Below, one piece after another: positions 16,612 to 24,620 of a stretch of DNA of 64,000 nt. The DNA is taken from NCBI GenBank assembly GCA_964247975.1, contig CAXTWH010000006.1, forward strand, positions 1-64,000, read 5' to 3'. This stretch comes from KBS-96 sp964247975. GTDB lineage: Bacteria > Acidobacteriota > Terriglobia > Bryobacterales > Bryobacteraceae. Every line of letters begins with the position of its first letter. The first letter of the stretch is position 1. Both the position numbers and the translations under genes were made by a program. The notes below the pieces were generated by a model, which was not told the origin of the DNA, searched no databases, and was given only the letters and a program-made list of their open reading frames with translations.

Positions 16612-17511
16612 TCACGCCTTCGGGTGCGCTTTGTCGTAAGCGGCCATCAGATCGGCTAGAGAAACGTGAGTGTACTTTTGAGTGGTGGAAAGCTGCGCAT
16701 GGCCGAGCAGTTCCTGAATAGCTCGCAGATCGGCCCCGTCCGCCAACAAGTGAGTCGCATAAGCGTGGCGAAAGCTATGCGGATGCACGCTTGAATCGCC
16801 GCTGGCTATCAACGCATAAAATTTCACCAGACTGCGGACATGCCGATCGCTTAACCGGGTTCCGCGATTGTTCGCAAACAGGGCCGGTTCATCCGGCTTT
16901 GTTTTTCGCGCGGCAAGGTAACGTTCAATAGCCGCGATCGCCCGCCCGGTAATTGGAACCTGCCGCTCCTTGTTTCCTTTGCCGCGCACCTTCAACCAGC
17001 TTTCGATTAGATCCACATCTGCCACGTTGAGGCCCACCAGTTCACTAACGCGAAGGCCGCAGCCGTATAGCAGTTCAAGCAAAGCCAGATCCCGTTCTTT
17101 GGAAGGTTTTTCCACCAGCTTGCCTTCTTCGGCTGCGTCCAGAATGTGATTGGCTTTTTCCGCGCTCATTACGTCCGGCAATCGTTCCGGCGCTTTAGGC
17201 GTTCGAAGGCGGCTGACTGGATTCACCGCAATGGAGCCTTCCTGATGAAAAAACTTAAACAGCGATCGCACCGCCGCCAGTTTGCGGCGAATGCTGATGG
17301 TGCTGAGCTTTGCATCGAACAAAGACGCCAGCCATTCCCGCAGCACCAAAGCATCAATCGCGCCCACTTCCGGCGCGGGTTCGCCGGGCGGCTGTAGAAA
17401 CAAGGCAAGCTGCTCAAAATCAGAGCGGTAGTTCCGCAGTGTGTGCTGCGACGTGCCGCGCCTTGTTAGTTCGCTGAGGTATTGTTCTACCCCTTCACGG
17501 AACAGGAGCAT
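16612..17511 (-). CDS. xerC: Tyrosine recombinase XerC
   Basis: A 299-residue site-specific recombinase, probably resolving chromosome dimers at dif with a partner Xer protein. The N-terminal SAM-like core-binding domain covers about 1-95. The catalytic domain carries Arg154 (CGLRVSE), Lys178 in the beta-hairpin (RGKGNKE), His245-x-x-Arg248 (HSFR), His271 (LLGHAQ) and nucleophile Tyr280 (QKYTH), so the full set of active-site residues is present. Its ATG shares one base with the TGA of trmFO (TGATG), implying translational coupling. A trmFO-xerC order is also known from Firmicutes (gid-codV), which supports a core Xer function and not a phage integrase. Confidence 0.9.
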   Translation of the reverse strand: MLLFREGVEQYLSELTRRGTSQHTLRNYRSDFEQLALFLQPPGEPAPEVGAIDALVLREWLASLFDAKLSTISIRRKLAAVRSLFKFFHQEGSIAVNPVSRLRTPKAPERLPDVMSAEKANHILDAAEEGKLVEKPSKERDLALLELLYGCGLRVSELVGLNVADVDLIESWLKVRGKGNKERQVPITGRAIAAIERYLAARKTKPDEPALFANNRGTRLSDRHVRSLVKFYALIASGDSSVHPHSFRHAYATHLLADGADLRAIQELLGHAQLSTTQKYTHVSLADLMAAYDKAHPKA

Positions 17512-18869
17512 CAGGCATGAACCAGCATTCCGGCAAACTCATCCATCGCTTCCACAGCTCTCCGGCAGACTTCCGCATGACGTGCTTTTTTATCGTGCCG
17601 AAACTGTTTTTTCGCTTGTTCATCCAAAGCCGGAAGTAAATCAAAGGTGATGTTGGCTGGTTGAAAATGCCGGGGATCAGCCTTGGTAATGTAGTGCAGC
17701 AGCGACCCGAGCGCGGTGGCGCGGGGAAATACTTCGGGCCTTTCGCCTTGAGCAATCAGCGCGGCGTTGCGGCCCGCAATCAATCCGGTGGCAATGGATT
17801 CCGCATAGCCTTCCACGCCGGAAATCTGTCCGGCAAATAAAACCAGTTCATGATTCCTGGTTTGCAGAGTGGGTTGCAGAACCGTAGGCGAATTGATGTA
17901 AGTGTTACGGTGCATCTGGCCGAAGCGCAGAAATTCCGCCTGCTCCAGGCCGGGAATCAAACGGAACACGCGAGCCTGGTCACCAAACCGCATGTGATTT
18001 TGAAACCCGACCAGGTTGTAACTATCGGCCCGCTGGTTTTCCTGCCGAAGCTGCACGGCGGCATACGGCCAGCGTCCGGTGCGCGGGTCATCCAGGCCCG
18101 CCGCTTTCATGGGACCGAAGCGCAGGGTTTGGCGGCCGCGCCGGGCAATTTCTTCAATCGGCAAGCAGCCTTCAAAATAAGGCGTGTTGTCTTCGGGAAT
18201 ATGCGGCTCATAATGTTCGGCTTCGAGCAGGGCATCCACAAAGGTTTCGTACTGCTCTTTATTGAAGGGGCAGTTGATGTAATCGTCGCTGCCATCGAGC
18301 GATTTGCCGTAGCGCGAAGCGCGAAACGCGACATCCATGTTCACTGAATCCGCCGCCACAATCGGGCTGATCGAATCATAAAAGAACAAACGTTCCGACC
18401 CGGTAAACCGGCTGATTTCTTGCGCCAAGGCGTCGCTTGTCAGCGGCCCGGACGCAATCACCACCACTGCCTCAGCACGAATAGCTGTTGCTTCTTCCCG
18501 CTTAATTTGTATGCGCGGATGTGTTTCCAGCGCTTGGGTGATTTCGGCAGAGAACACAGCGCGGTCTACCGTGAGCGCATGTCCGCCGGGAACACGCGCC
18601 GTTTCCGCCGCGCGCAGCAGAAGCGAACCGAAACGGCGGCATTCCTGTTTTAAAAGCCACGGCGCGGAATGGGTTTGCTCTGTTTTCAGCGAATTGCTGC
18701 AAACCAATTCACCGAAGTCATTTGTTTTATGAGCTGCCGTTTGCCGATGCGGGCGCATCTCATAAAGCGTGACGGACGCACCTGCTTCCGCCGCTTGAAA
18801 GGCCGCTTCGCAACCCGCTAAACCGCCCCCGATCACGATCACTGGTTTCACGATTCTATTGTGCCGCAT
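17511..18869 (-). CDS. trmFO: TrmFO, folate/FAD-dependent tRNA uracil-54 methyltransferase
   Basis: A flavoprotein of about 452 residues that makes ribothymidine at position 54 of tRNA using methylenetetrahydrofolate. It shows the N-terminal FAD dinucleotide motif PVIVIGGGLAGCEAAFQAAEAG. Family-specific blocks follow: YEMRP, FGELVCSNSLK, FYDSISPIV and YINCPFNKEQYETF, and later FVLFAGQISGVEGYAESIATGL. An ATG at 18869 (MRHNR) is preferred over a TTG 48 bases upstream, because the family starts within a few residues of the FAD motif. It is the first gene of a coupled trmFO-xerC pair. Confidence 0.92.
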   Translation of the reverse strand: MRHNRIVKPVIVIGGGLAGCEAAFQAAEAGASVTLYEMRPHRQTAAHKTNDFGELVCSNSLKTEQTHSAPWLLKQECRRFGSLLLRAAETARVPGGHALTVDRAVFSAEITQALETHPRIQIKREEATAIRAEAVVVIASGPLTSDALAQEISRFTGSERLFFYDSISPIVAADSVNMDVAFRASRYGKSLDGSDDYINCPFNKEQYETFVDALLEAEHYEPHIPEDNTPYFEGCLPIEEIARRGRQTLRFGPMKAAGLDDPRTGRWPYAAVQLRQENQRADSYNLVGFQNHMRFGDQARVFRLIPGLEQAEFLRFGQMHRNTYINSPTVLQPTLQTRNHELVLFAGQISGVEGYAESIATGLIAGRNAALIAQGERPEVFPRATALGSLLHYITKADPRHFQPANITFDLLPALDEQAKKQFRHDKKARHAEVCRRAVEAMDEFAGMLVHA

Positions 18870-19050
18870 TGTGCTCGTGCTGCCGTGCGGAAGTAGTAAG
18901 TTCTGTTTGTTCAGCAAGAAGCAAATTTACTTTAAGCTGAAAGGATCTTGTGAAGTCTCTAAATCCACCTTTGTCAAGCCGTTGCTAATGTTACTGAAAC
19001 TAATTAGACTAAAACAATTTGATAGTAGAATGGTTTGGAGGATAACAAGC

Positions 19051-19180
19051 ATGCCCACGTCAGAAAAGAGATGCGAAGAAGGTTTCGAAGCTGCTGCGCA
19101 GCAAACGGTCATCCAAGGCGGTTAAAAGCGTAGCCGGATTAGACTTAGCCCAGGCGAAGAGGGGAAAGAAACGTAATTAA
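19051..19180 (+). pseudogene. Small lysine-rich protein gene, frameshifted
   Basis: GGAGG sits 9 bases before an ATG at 19051. That frame gives MPTSEK and then nonsense, ending at 19125. Skipping one base in AAAAGAG (about 19064-19069) enters a frame reading DAKKVSKLLRSKRSSKAV, then KSVAGLDLAQAK, and a stop at 19180. The combined product of about 42 residues resembles a family of roughly 50-residue lysine-rich proteins (KxxSKxLRSxxTSKxxKSxAGSxLxQ) that I recall as hypothetical genes in many bacteria. It is therefore read as a real small gene with one extra base. The family function is unknown. It lies at the left end of the AT-rich island; the 180 bases before it hold nothing else I can support. 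Confidence 0.5.
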
Positions 19181-19373
19181 ATCTCGCCACTTCTGGTCGG
19201 CCATATTTTTGCAACATATTCGGGGTTGATTTTTTGTAGCCCACCTGAAAACCTTATTCCAGAAACGAACGTTTTTGAGACAATGAGTTTAGCTTTCCCC
19301 TTGGACAGATAAAATAGGCGCTCCTATAGCTGATGTCGATCTCACTCAGGAAGAAGCAGATAATCTCATCGCG

Positions 19374-19772
19374 ATGGAAAAGCACCGAGAGGACGACAAA
19401 GTTACGCAGTTTCCTGGTCCAGGTGACCGCTTAGCTGTTCCTCTCATCTCTTCTTATGGCAGGGAGAGCTTTACGCTCGATATAGTGCGGACTCGGATCA
19501 AGCTTACGAAGGCAACATTCCAAAATCGGGCTCGCCAATCTGTCGTTTTGATGCGGCTCGATATAGATGGGCCGCCGCATCGCAATCCTGACGGAGAAGA
19601 AATTCCATGTCCGCATATACATATCTATCGGGAGGGATATGGTGATAAATGGGCTTCGCCTTTGCCGCCGTTAATTTATCCCGCGACGGACAATCTTTAC
19701 GAAATGTTGGAAGCCTTTATGGGACACTGCAACATTACGGAGCCGCCGGCTTTCAATATAGGACTTTTCTAA
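19374..19772 (+). CDS. DUF6978-like protein, 5' end uncertain
   Basis: A readable frame of 132 residues from the ATG at 19374. The body (RESFTLDIVRTRIKLTKATFQNRARQ, VVLMRLDIDGPPHRNPDGEE, CPHIHIYREGYGDKW) matches my recollection of the DUF6978 family, function unknown. The conserved HRNPDGEE and PHIHIYREG strings could be a metal or nucleic-acid site, but this is not established. Family-like sequence continues upstream of the ATG (LTQEEADNLIA, from 19341) with no start codon in that frame before a stop at 19290. An ATG in another frame sits at 19333. Either a non-standard start or a one-base indel near 19335-19350 is likely. Its stop shares a base with the next ATG (TAATG). The 190 bases to the left contain only AT-rich sequence. 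Confidence 0.6.
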   Translation: MEKHREDDKVTQFPGPGDRLAVPLISSYGRESFTLDIVRTRIKLTKATFQNRARQSVVLMRLDIDGPPHRNPDGEEIPCPHIHIYREGYGDKWASPLPPLIYPATDNLYEMLEAFMGHCNITEPPAFNIGLF

Positions 19773-20548
19773 TGACGACTGTAGCCGAAATCGAAAAGCT
19801 TATGGAGGACTATCGTGCATGGCTTAGAGATAAGACGACTTTGCGTGAGCTTAATGGTGAGTGGGTAGAGGTTACCACGCCGTACCTGGACCGGCACAAC
19901 GACGCTCTACAAATCTATGTTCGTAAGGATCAAGAAGGACTTCTTCTGACAGACGATAGTTATACGCTTCACGATTTGGAAGCTTCTGGATGCAGTTTAA
20001 GCACTGAGAAACGTCAAAATCTTTTGAAAACCACACTTAATGGTTTTGGGGTAAAACTTCATAACGAAGCCCTTGAAGTCTATGCCACCCTCCAAACATT
20101 TCCACTCCGAAAGCATAATTTGATTCAAGCAATGCTTGCCGTAAATGATTTATTTTTCACAGCCAAATCTGTCGTTGAAAGTTTATTCCTCGAAGATGTC
20201 GTTGCTTGGCTCGATAACCATGATGTACGGTATACTCCTAATGTTAAATTCACAGGCACGAGCGGGTATGACCACATGTTTGATTTCGTCATCCCGAAGT
20301 CGCGTAAGCAACCTGAGCGTGTTGTGCAAACGATTAACCGTCCATCACGGGGCACTGCTGAAAGCTTTATCTACAAGTGGAGCGATACAAAGGAAATCCG
20401 AGCATCGGATTCACGGGCGTATGCCATGCTGAACGATACAGGCGGGCAATCAATTCCTTCAGAAGTTTTAGATGCCTTCCGAGCTTACAGCATTCATCCA
20501 GTGCCGTGGAGTTATAGGAACCAAGCGTTAGAAGAATTGGCCGCTTAG
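19772..20548 (+). CDS. DUF1828-DUF1829 domain protein
   Basis: A 258-residue soluble protein of unknown function. The N-terminal part (about 25-115; VEVTTPYLDRHNDALQIYV, LLTDDSYTLHDLEASG, KRQNLLKTTLNGFGV) fits DUF1828. The C-terminal part (about 140-245; YTPNVKFTGTSGYDHMFDFVIPKS, ERVVQTINRP) fits DUF1829, the usual partner domain. The FDFVIP...R and FTGTSGYDH strings hint at a nuclease-like beta core, but I cannot assign catalytic residues. The ATG at 19772 overlaps the upstream stop (TAATG), so the two proteins are probably made together and act together. The gene sits in an AT-rich island beside a dead transposase, consistent with horizontal acquisition. Candidate roles are toxin-antitoxin or phage defence, both inference. 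Confidence 0.72.
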   Translation: MTTVAEIEKLMEDYRAWLRDKTTLRELNGEWVEVTTPYLDRHNDALQIYVRKDQEGLLLTDDSYTLHDLEASGCSLSTEKRQNLLKTTLNGFGVKLHNEALEVYATLQTFPLRKHNLIQAMLAVNDLFFTAKSVVESLFLEDVVAWLDNHDVRYTPNVKFTGTSGYDHMFDFVIPKSRKQPERVVQTINRPSRGTAESFIYKWSDTKEIRASDSRAYAMLNDTGGQSIPSEVLDAFRAYSIHPVPWSYRNQALEELAA

Positions 20549-20636
20549 AAATTGATGTAGTATGCGAACAGGCGTTTGCAGAGCATCAATTTTCCAACCG
20601 ATGTCGGCGTAGCCATGCCATTGTTGCTGGGTCAAG

Positions 20637-20653
20637 AAAATCGGGGTCAAAGA
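20637..20653 (+). repeat. Left REP-like end of RAYT element
   Basis: AAAATCGGGGTCAAAGA here is the approximate inverted counterpart of TTTTTGGACCCCGGTTTTT at 21442-21460, sharing the GGGGTC core. The two flank the transposase remnant at 20712-21390. GGGGTC-type palindromic ends are typical of elements mobilised by REP-associated tyrosine transposases. Confidence 0.45.
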
Positions 20654-20711
20654 CCTCATTACAGGTGTTCCTGACCAGATCACTTGGGCACACAGGGGCA
20701 CTCCGTCATTG

Positions 20712-21390
20712 ATGCCACGAAGTAAACGCGTCATTGCTCCGGGACATCCGCATCACGTCACGCAACGGGGAAACCACCAGGAGAAGGTTTTCTCCTGCGA
20801 GGAAGACCGGAAGCTTTATCGGGCGATGCGGACCGAGTTTCTTCCGCCTTACGGCGTGGCGCGAAGCCCTATTGCCTGCTGACTAACCACGTGCATTCGA
20901 TCGCTACGCCGCCGGAGACCTGAGGCTTATGCGCCGCGCTGCAACGCGTACACAGCGATTACGCGCGCTCTGCATCTGCGGTTACGGCAGAACGGACACC
21001 TTTGGCAGGCGCGCTTCCATTCCACGGTGCTGGACGAAGGCCATTTTTGGACAGCTTTGTTGTATGTCGAACAAAATCCGGTCCGGGCCGGCCTCGTGCT
21101 CCGGGCCGCTGACTGGCATTGTGGTCGAGCGCCCGCGCACGGCTCGGCTTGGCGACAGCGACGCCTCGGGGCCTTCTGCGCTGGCGAACTCGTTATGAGG
21201 CGGCACGCTGGAACCAGTGTTTGACCGAAGAATTGACATCAGAAGAGCACGGGCAGCGTTTGCGCGATGCACACAATCCGGCTTTCCGTTGGGAGACGCC
21301 CAGTTTGCGGAAGAACTGGAACGCCGCCTCGGTACATGCATGCGTCCCGCCAAGCCCGGCAGACCGAAAACAGCGCAAATACAGTCACAC
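20712..21390 (+). pseudogene. REP-associated tyrosine transposase (Y1/RAYT), degraded
   Basis: A remnant of a single-strand DNA transposase of the IS200-like Y1 HUH family. Across shifting frames it preserves the RAYT order: RVIAPGHPHHVTQRGN (start), YGVA..., YCLLTNHVH (carrying the HUH-type histidines), a GHLWQARFHSTVLDE block, LLYVEQNPVRAGLV, AEELERRLG, and KPGRPK (C-terminal tail). The first frame stops at 20880 after a one-base shift. Another stop follows near 20923, and later blocks switch frame at least twice more, so it cannot make a full enzyme. Inverted GGGGTC-type ends flank it. It marks the right side of the AT-rich island. Confidence 0.8.
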
Positions 21391-21441
21391 TTGCGTCAGG
21401 GGCGCTGCCTTGCGCCAGCAGGCCGTAATCGGGTAAGGAGG

Positions 21442-21460
21442 TTTTTGGACCCCGGTTTTT
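21442..21460 (-). repeat. Right REP-like end of RAYT element
   Basis: TTTTTGGACCCCGGTTTTT. Its reverse complement shares the AAAAxCGGGGTCxAA pattern with the left end at 20637-20653, in opposite orientation. The interval between the RAYT remnant and this end has no other support for a gene. Confidence 0.45.
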
Positions 21461-21519
21461 CTAAATATGAAGCAGGGGTACTGGTGCTTGACAAGTCCGA
21501 AAACAAAATCTAGGCTATT

Positions 21520-21541
21520 ATTTAGAATTCTAAATGAATTC
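21520..21541. promoter_or_regulatory. Tandem palindromic operator upstream of isochorismatase operon
   Basis: ATTTAGAATTCTAAAT (21520-21535) is a 16-bp perfect palindrome. A second GAATTC-centred half palindrome (TGAATTCTAAA) follows with its centre 11 bp downstream, about one helical turn. A candidate -35 (TTGACA, 21489-21494) lies just upstream with a weak -10 17 bases later (TAGGCT). MarR-family dimers bind AT-rich palindromes of this length, and a MarR gene closes the same locus at 24111. The link is inference. Confidence 0.5.
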
Positions 21542-21569
21542 TAAAAGTTAAGCAGACCGGAGACCTGTT

Positions 21570-22175
21570 ATGCCGAATATGGAAGTTAAGCCGCGCTTCA
21601 CAGTTACTGACAGCACAATTTTGTTGGTTGATCACCAGAAGACAACACTCGATTGGGTGAAGAGTATGCCCAAGGCGAACGTCATTGCCAGTTGTCGAGT
21701 TTTGGCACGTATGGGTACAACCTTCGCCATGCCCTTGTTCCTGACTACCACGATGGAAGAGTATGTCGGGGCTACAATCGAGGAGATTCAGCAGGTTGCA
21801 GCCGACGCCTTTCAGTCGCGCTTCAAACGAGGCGGGATCCTAAGCTGCTTCGATCAGCCGGAACTGACAGCGGCAGTAAAAGCAACCGGTCGGCCAAACC
21901 TGATTCTGGCCGGATTGACAACCGATATCTGCCTGTTTTGGGCCGCGCGCGATGCGGTCCGGCTTGGTTACAACGTAATGGTTGTGGCCGATGCCTGCGG
22001 CACGATGACTTCGCTGGGGGATGAAACCACTTTCGACCGCCTTCGTCAGCTAGGCGTGACCGTGGCCGTAACTAATCAGGTGGTAACGGAATTACAAAAT
22101 GATTTCGGCAGCCCCGATGGGATTAAAGCTCAGCAGATTCTCGGGGATGAAGTGATCTCAAAGCTTCAGCCGTAG
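21570..22175 (+). CDS. Isochorismatase-family cysteine hydrolase (YcaC-like)
   Basis: A 201-residue alpha/beta hydrolase of the isochorismatase superfamily, whose members cleave amides or vinyl ethers with an Asp-Lys-Cys triad. The Asp is in TILLVDHQK (about residue 21). A Lys candidate is in the SRFKRGGIL segment. The nucleophile Cys is in LAGLTTDICLFWAARDA (about 120), followed by the helix-strand VRLGYNVMVVADACGT. This C-terminal layout and the TTTMEEYVG loop fit the YcaC-type group, and the substrate is not known. It heads an operon with a porin and a membrane protein, under a probable palindromic operator. Confidence 0.85.
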   Translation: MPNMEVKPRFTVTDSTILLVDHQKTTLDWVKSMPKANVIASCRVLARMGTTFAMPLFLTTTMEEYVGATIEEIQQVAADAFQSRFKRGGILSCFDQPELTAAVKATGRPNLILAGLTTDICLFWAARDAVRLGYNVMVVADACGTMTSLGDETTFDRLRQLGVTVAVTNQVVTELQNDFGSPDGIKAQQILGDEVISKLQP

Positions 22176-22218
22176 ACATGCGCCCGCTGTGGAAACATGC
22201 TTTGGAGTACCGGCAGAT

Positions 22219-23631
22219 ATGCAGATTCGCTTACTTCTGGTTACCGGTGTTCTATGGTGTATGGCGGCAGGCAGGATGTCCGGACAAACGGCAACTCCTG
22301 CCGTCCCTGTGATTCCGCCGCAATACACGCCACTGGTTTACGACATTGATTGGTCCTATTTGAGCGATCCGGAAGCTCACCGGGATTGGACGGATCGACT
22401 GCACTATGTGCAACTGGGTAATCCAGACGAATTTCTGGCCATCACGGGCCAGATTCGGGAACGGGGCGAGTATCAGGATCAACCGGCATGGGGTGCGCAG
22501 CCGCCTGACAATGGCTACTTCCTTCAGCGATACCTGCTGAGCGGAGATCTTCACTGGGGAACTCACTTTCGGACCTTTGTTCAACTGAACAGTGGGCTCA
22601 TTTCCGGTCGCGATGGCGGACCGCGTCCCGGCATCGACCGGGACGAACTGGATTTCAATCAGGCTTTTCTGGACTTAATGCTTGGCCACGATCGGAAGCC
22701 GAATGCCACGCTCCGCTTAGGCAGACAATTGGTATCGCTTGGTTCCACGCGCTTGGTCGCCACCGGTGCGGGACTTAATGTTGAACAACCATTTGACGGG
22801 ATCCGACTCACCGTACAGGCAGCAAATTGGACAGCCGACGTGCTCGCGCTCCGGCCAGCTTCCATCCAGACAGGTGTCGTAGATAACAAGCCCAATTCCT
22901 CGGAAGCGCTCTGGGGTTTATACGTCACGCATCCCATTCCCGGTTTACAAAGCGCAAACTTCGACGTTTACTACTTAGGATTTGACCATAAGAGCACACG
23001 CTATGTTCAGGGCATCGGCCGCGAACAACGGGAAACAATAGGAGGCAGACTCTGGTCTCACAAGGAAACCTGGGATTATGACTTCGAGTATACGGGGCAG
23101 TTTGGACGATTTGCCGGCGGCAACATTCGCGCTTGGGGAGCCGGCTATCACCTCGCGTACACATTTTCAAATCGACGGTTTTCGCCCCGGCCCGAACTGG
23201 ATGGCGGCTTCTTAAGCGGCGATGCCAATTCGCATGACAAAACCCTAAGCACTTTCAATCCGCTGTTCCCTAATGGAAACTACTTGAGCGAAAGCATCCT
23301 GCTTGGCCCGTACAACCTGATCATCACGCGGCCCACCATCAAGATGGCTCTTTCGAAGAAGGCGAGCCTCAATACGAACGTAGAATTTTTATGGCGAGAA
23401 GCCGTGAGCGATGGTATTTATAACATTGTCGGTATTCTGATCCACCCGGCTGCAGGATCGAATGCCCGCTACATCGGTTCCCAGATTCAGGAAGAGATCA
23501 GCTATGCTTTCAATCGTCATCTGACGGGGGCACTTGCGTACGAACACTTTTTTGCGGGGGCTTTTCTCAAAAGCAGTCCGCCTGGACACAGCTTGAATTT
23601 CCTATCTCCACAGTTGACGTGGAACTTCTGA
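22219..23631 (+). CDS. Alginate-export-type outer membrane porin
   Basis: An outer-membrane beta-barrel protein of about 470 residues. The signal peptide is QIRLLLVTGVLWCMAAGRMSG from the ATG at 22219; an in-frame ATG 30 bases earlier adds residues before the leader. The mature region matches the alginate-export (AlgE-like) family: ITGQIRERGEYQD, the RYLLSGDLHWGTHFRTFVQLNSG strands, DFNQAFLDLML, ATLRLGRQLVSLGSTRLVA and the late GNYLSES...GPYNLI loop. In other phyla this family passes anionic sugars or small organic acids. Its place after an isochorismatase-like hydrolase suggests uptake or release of that enzyme's substrate, which is inference. Confidence 0.8.
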   Translation: MQIRLLLVTGVLWCMAAGRMSGQTATPAVPVIPPQYTPLVYDIDWSYLSDPEAHRDWTDRLHYVQLGNPDEFLAITGQIRERGEYQDQPAWGAQPPDNGYFLQRYLLSGDLHWGTHFRTFVQLNSGLISGRDGGPRPGIDRDELDFNQAFLDLMLGHDRKPNATLRLGRQLVSLGSTRLVATGAGLNVEQPFDGIRLTVQAANWTADVLALRPASIQTGVVDNKPNSSEALWGLYVTHPIPGLQSANFDVYYLGFDHKSTRYVQGIGREQRETIGGRLWSHKETWDYDFEYTGQFGRFAGGNIRAWGAGYHLAYTFSNRRFSPRPELDGGFLSGDANSHDKTLSTFNPLFPNGNYLSESILLGPYNLIITRPTIKMALSKKASLNTNVEFLWREAVSDGIYNIVGILIHPAAGSNARYIGSQIQEEISYAFNRHLTGALAYEHFFAGAFLKSSPPGHSLNFLSPQLTWNF

Positions 23632-23640
23632 AGGCGCGCC

Positions 23641-24099
23641 ATGAGTTCATCGGTTCAAGGTTGGCTTGTGGTCGGTTTGGTTCTGGCGAATGCTTATTGT
23701 TTGGGTGCGGACTGCGTGGAGCGGTTCGTTAACTATCAAACCTGGCCTAAAATTCACGTTGCGTCGTTCCGGGCCTACCACCAAGCCCAAACGCCACTCA
23801 TCGGTTGGTTCGTTGTGCTGCCGCTTGGAATTTCCACATTGCTGCAAGTTGCACTGCTTCTATTTCATAAAGAGGCGAGGATTGACGGCAGACTTGCCTG
23901 GATTATGTTTGCGTCCTCGATCGCAGGGGCGTTATCGACAGCTTTCCTGCAGCTTCCCATCCATCGAAAGTTTAATCGGGACGGTTATTCGGAAGGATTA
24001 ATGAACCAATTGTTGGTTACCGATTGGATTCGAAAGCTGGCCGATGTCGTCCGCTTTCTAGCAACTGCTTTGCTGCTCAGGAGCATCATCCGGCTTTAG
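23641..24099 (+). CDS. Four-helix inner-membrane protein, unknown
   Basis: A 152-residue integral membrane protein with about four hydrophobic helices (roughly 7-25, 56-76, 86-105 and 130-150). Conserved-looking polar residues lie in FVNYQTWP, FRAYHQAQTP and LPIHRKFNRDGYSEGLMNQLLVTDW. The overall plan resembles small DUF1772-like proteins, but I would not name it. It starts 9 bases after the porin stop and so belongs to the same operon. The gene is convergent with marR, with an 11-base gap. Confidence 0.6.
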   Translation: MSSSVQGWLVVGLVLANAYCLGADCVERFVNYQTWPKIHVASFRAYHQAQTPLIGWFVVLPLGISTLLQVALLLFHKEARIDGRLAWIMFASSIAGALSTAFLQLPIHRKFNRDGYSEGLMNQLLVTDWIRKLADVVRFLATALLLRSIIRL

Positions 24100-24110
24100 A
24101 AGCCTGAAAG

Positions 24111-24620
24111 TCAGATAGTTTCGCTGTCTTCCTGTTTGGGCGCAGCCTGCAACTTGCGAAGCAGCGTGGTAGCGGTTTTCTTTTCATCCGTAGAAATGCC
24201 TTTCATGGCCGCGGACAGATGTTTGGCGTGTAACGGGAAGATGCGGCGCAGTAATCTCCGGCCTTCGTCTGTGATGCTGCCGAGGATAATGCGGTGATCT
24301 TCCTCCTTTGCGCGACGAACCAGAAATCCGCGCTGCTCAAGCTTCTTCACCGTATAAGTAGTGCTGGCGCCGGTGAGAAGAATACGGTGACTCAATTCGC
24401 CTAAAGGAATGGGACCACCGTGATATAACGTCGTGAGGACGGAAAACTCAGTCATTGTCAAGCCGAGCTTCAGCATACGAGGACGAACCTGATCATCTAC
24501 GTACTTAAACGAGCGGCCGATGGCGAGGATGAGTTGCAGTGACGCCTTTTCGTCTACATCTTCATTCTCGGCCAAGTCTTCAGGACGATCTGCAGTGCTT
24601 GAGCCGCTGAGCCGCGTCAT
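24111..24620 (-). CDS. MarR-family transcriptional regulator
   Basis: A 169-residue dimeric winged helix regulator. Helices at about 27-55 lead to the DNA-binding region LTMTEFSVLTTLYHGGPIPLGELSHRILLTGASTTYTVKKLEQRGFLVR. The wing carries EEDHRIILGSITDEGRRLL, the family's conserved Asp-Arg signature. A C-terminal helix closes the dimer. MarR proteins usually release DNA on binding aromatic or organic acids. It lies convergent with the isochorismatase-porin operon, whose upstream palindrome is a good candidate target. No similar palindrome is seen before marR itself. Confidence 0.88.
   Translation of the reverse strand: MTRLSGSSTADRPEDLAENEDVDEKASLQLILAIGRSFKYVDDQVRPRMLKLGLTMTEFSVLTTLYHGGPIPLGELSHRILLTGASTTYTVKKLEQRGFLVRRAKEEDHRIILGSITDEGRRLLRRIFPLHAKHLSAAMKGISTDEKKTATTLLRKLQAAPKQEDSETI

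Noticed and set aside
16612..17511. XerC gene as a phage or island integrase
   Set aside because: It is coupled to trmFO in an order known from other phyla, has a core Xer length and active site, and no attachment repeats or tRNA target were seen.
18859..19125. Plus-strand 88-codon frame ahead of and through the small lysine-rich gene
   Set aside because: It begins inside trmFO on the other strand and has no ribosome site; only its last part (from the ATG at 19051) has gene-like features, and those continue in another frame.
20929..21224. Several 65-105-codon frames between 20929 and 21436
   Set aside because: They are the shifted pieces of one RAYT transposase, not separate genes.
21489..21518. 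TTGACA with TATTAT as a strong promoter
   Set aside because: The spacing is 22 bases; only a weak -10 (TAGGCT) fits at 17, so I list it as a candidate within the operator entry only.
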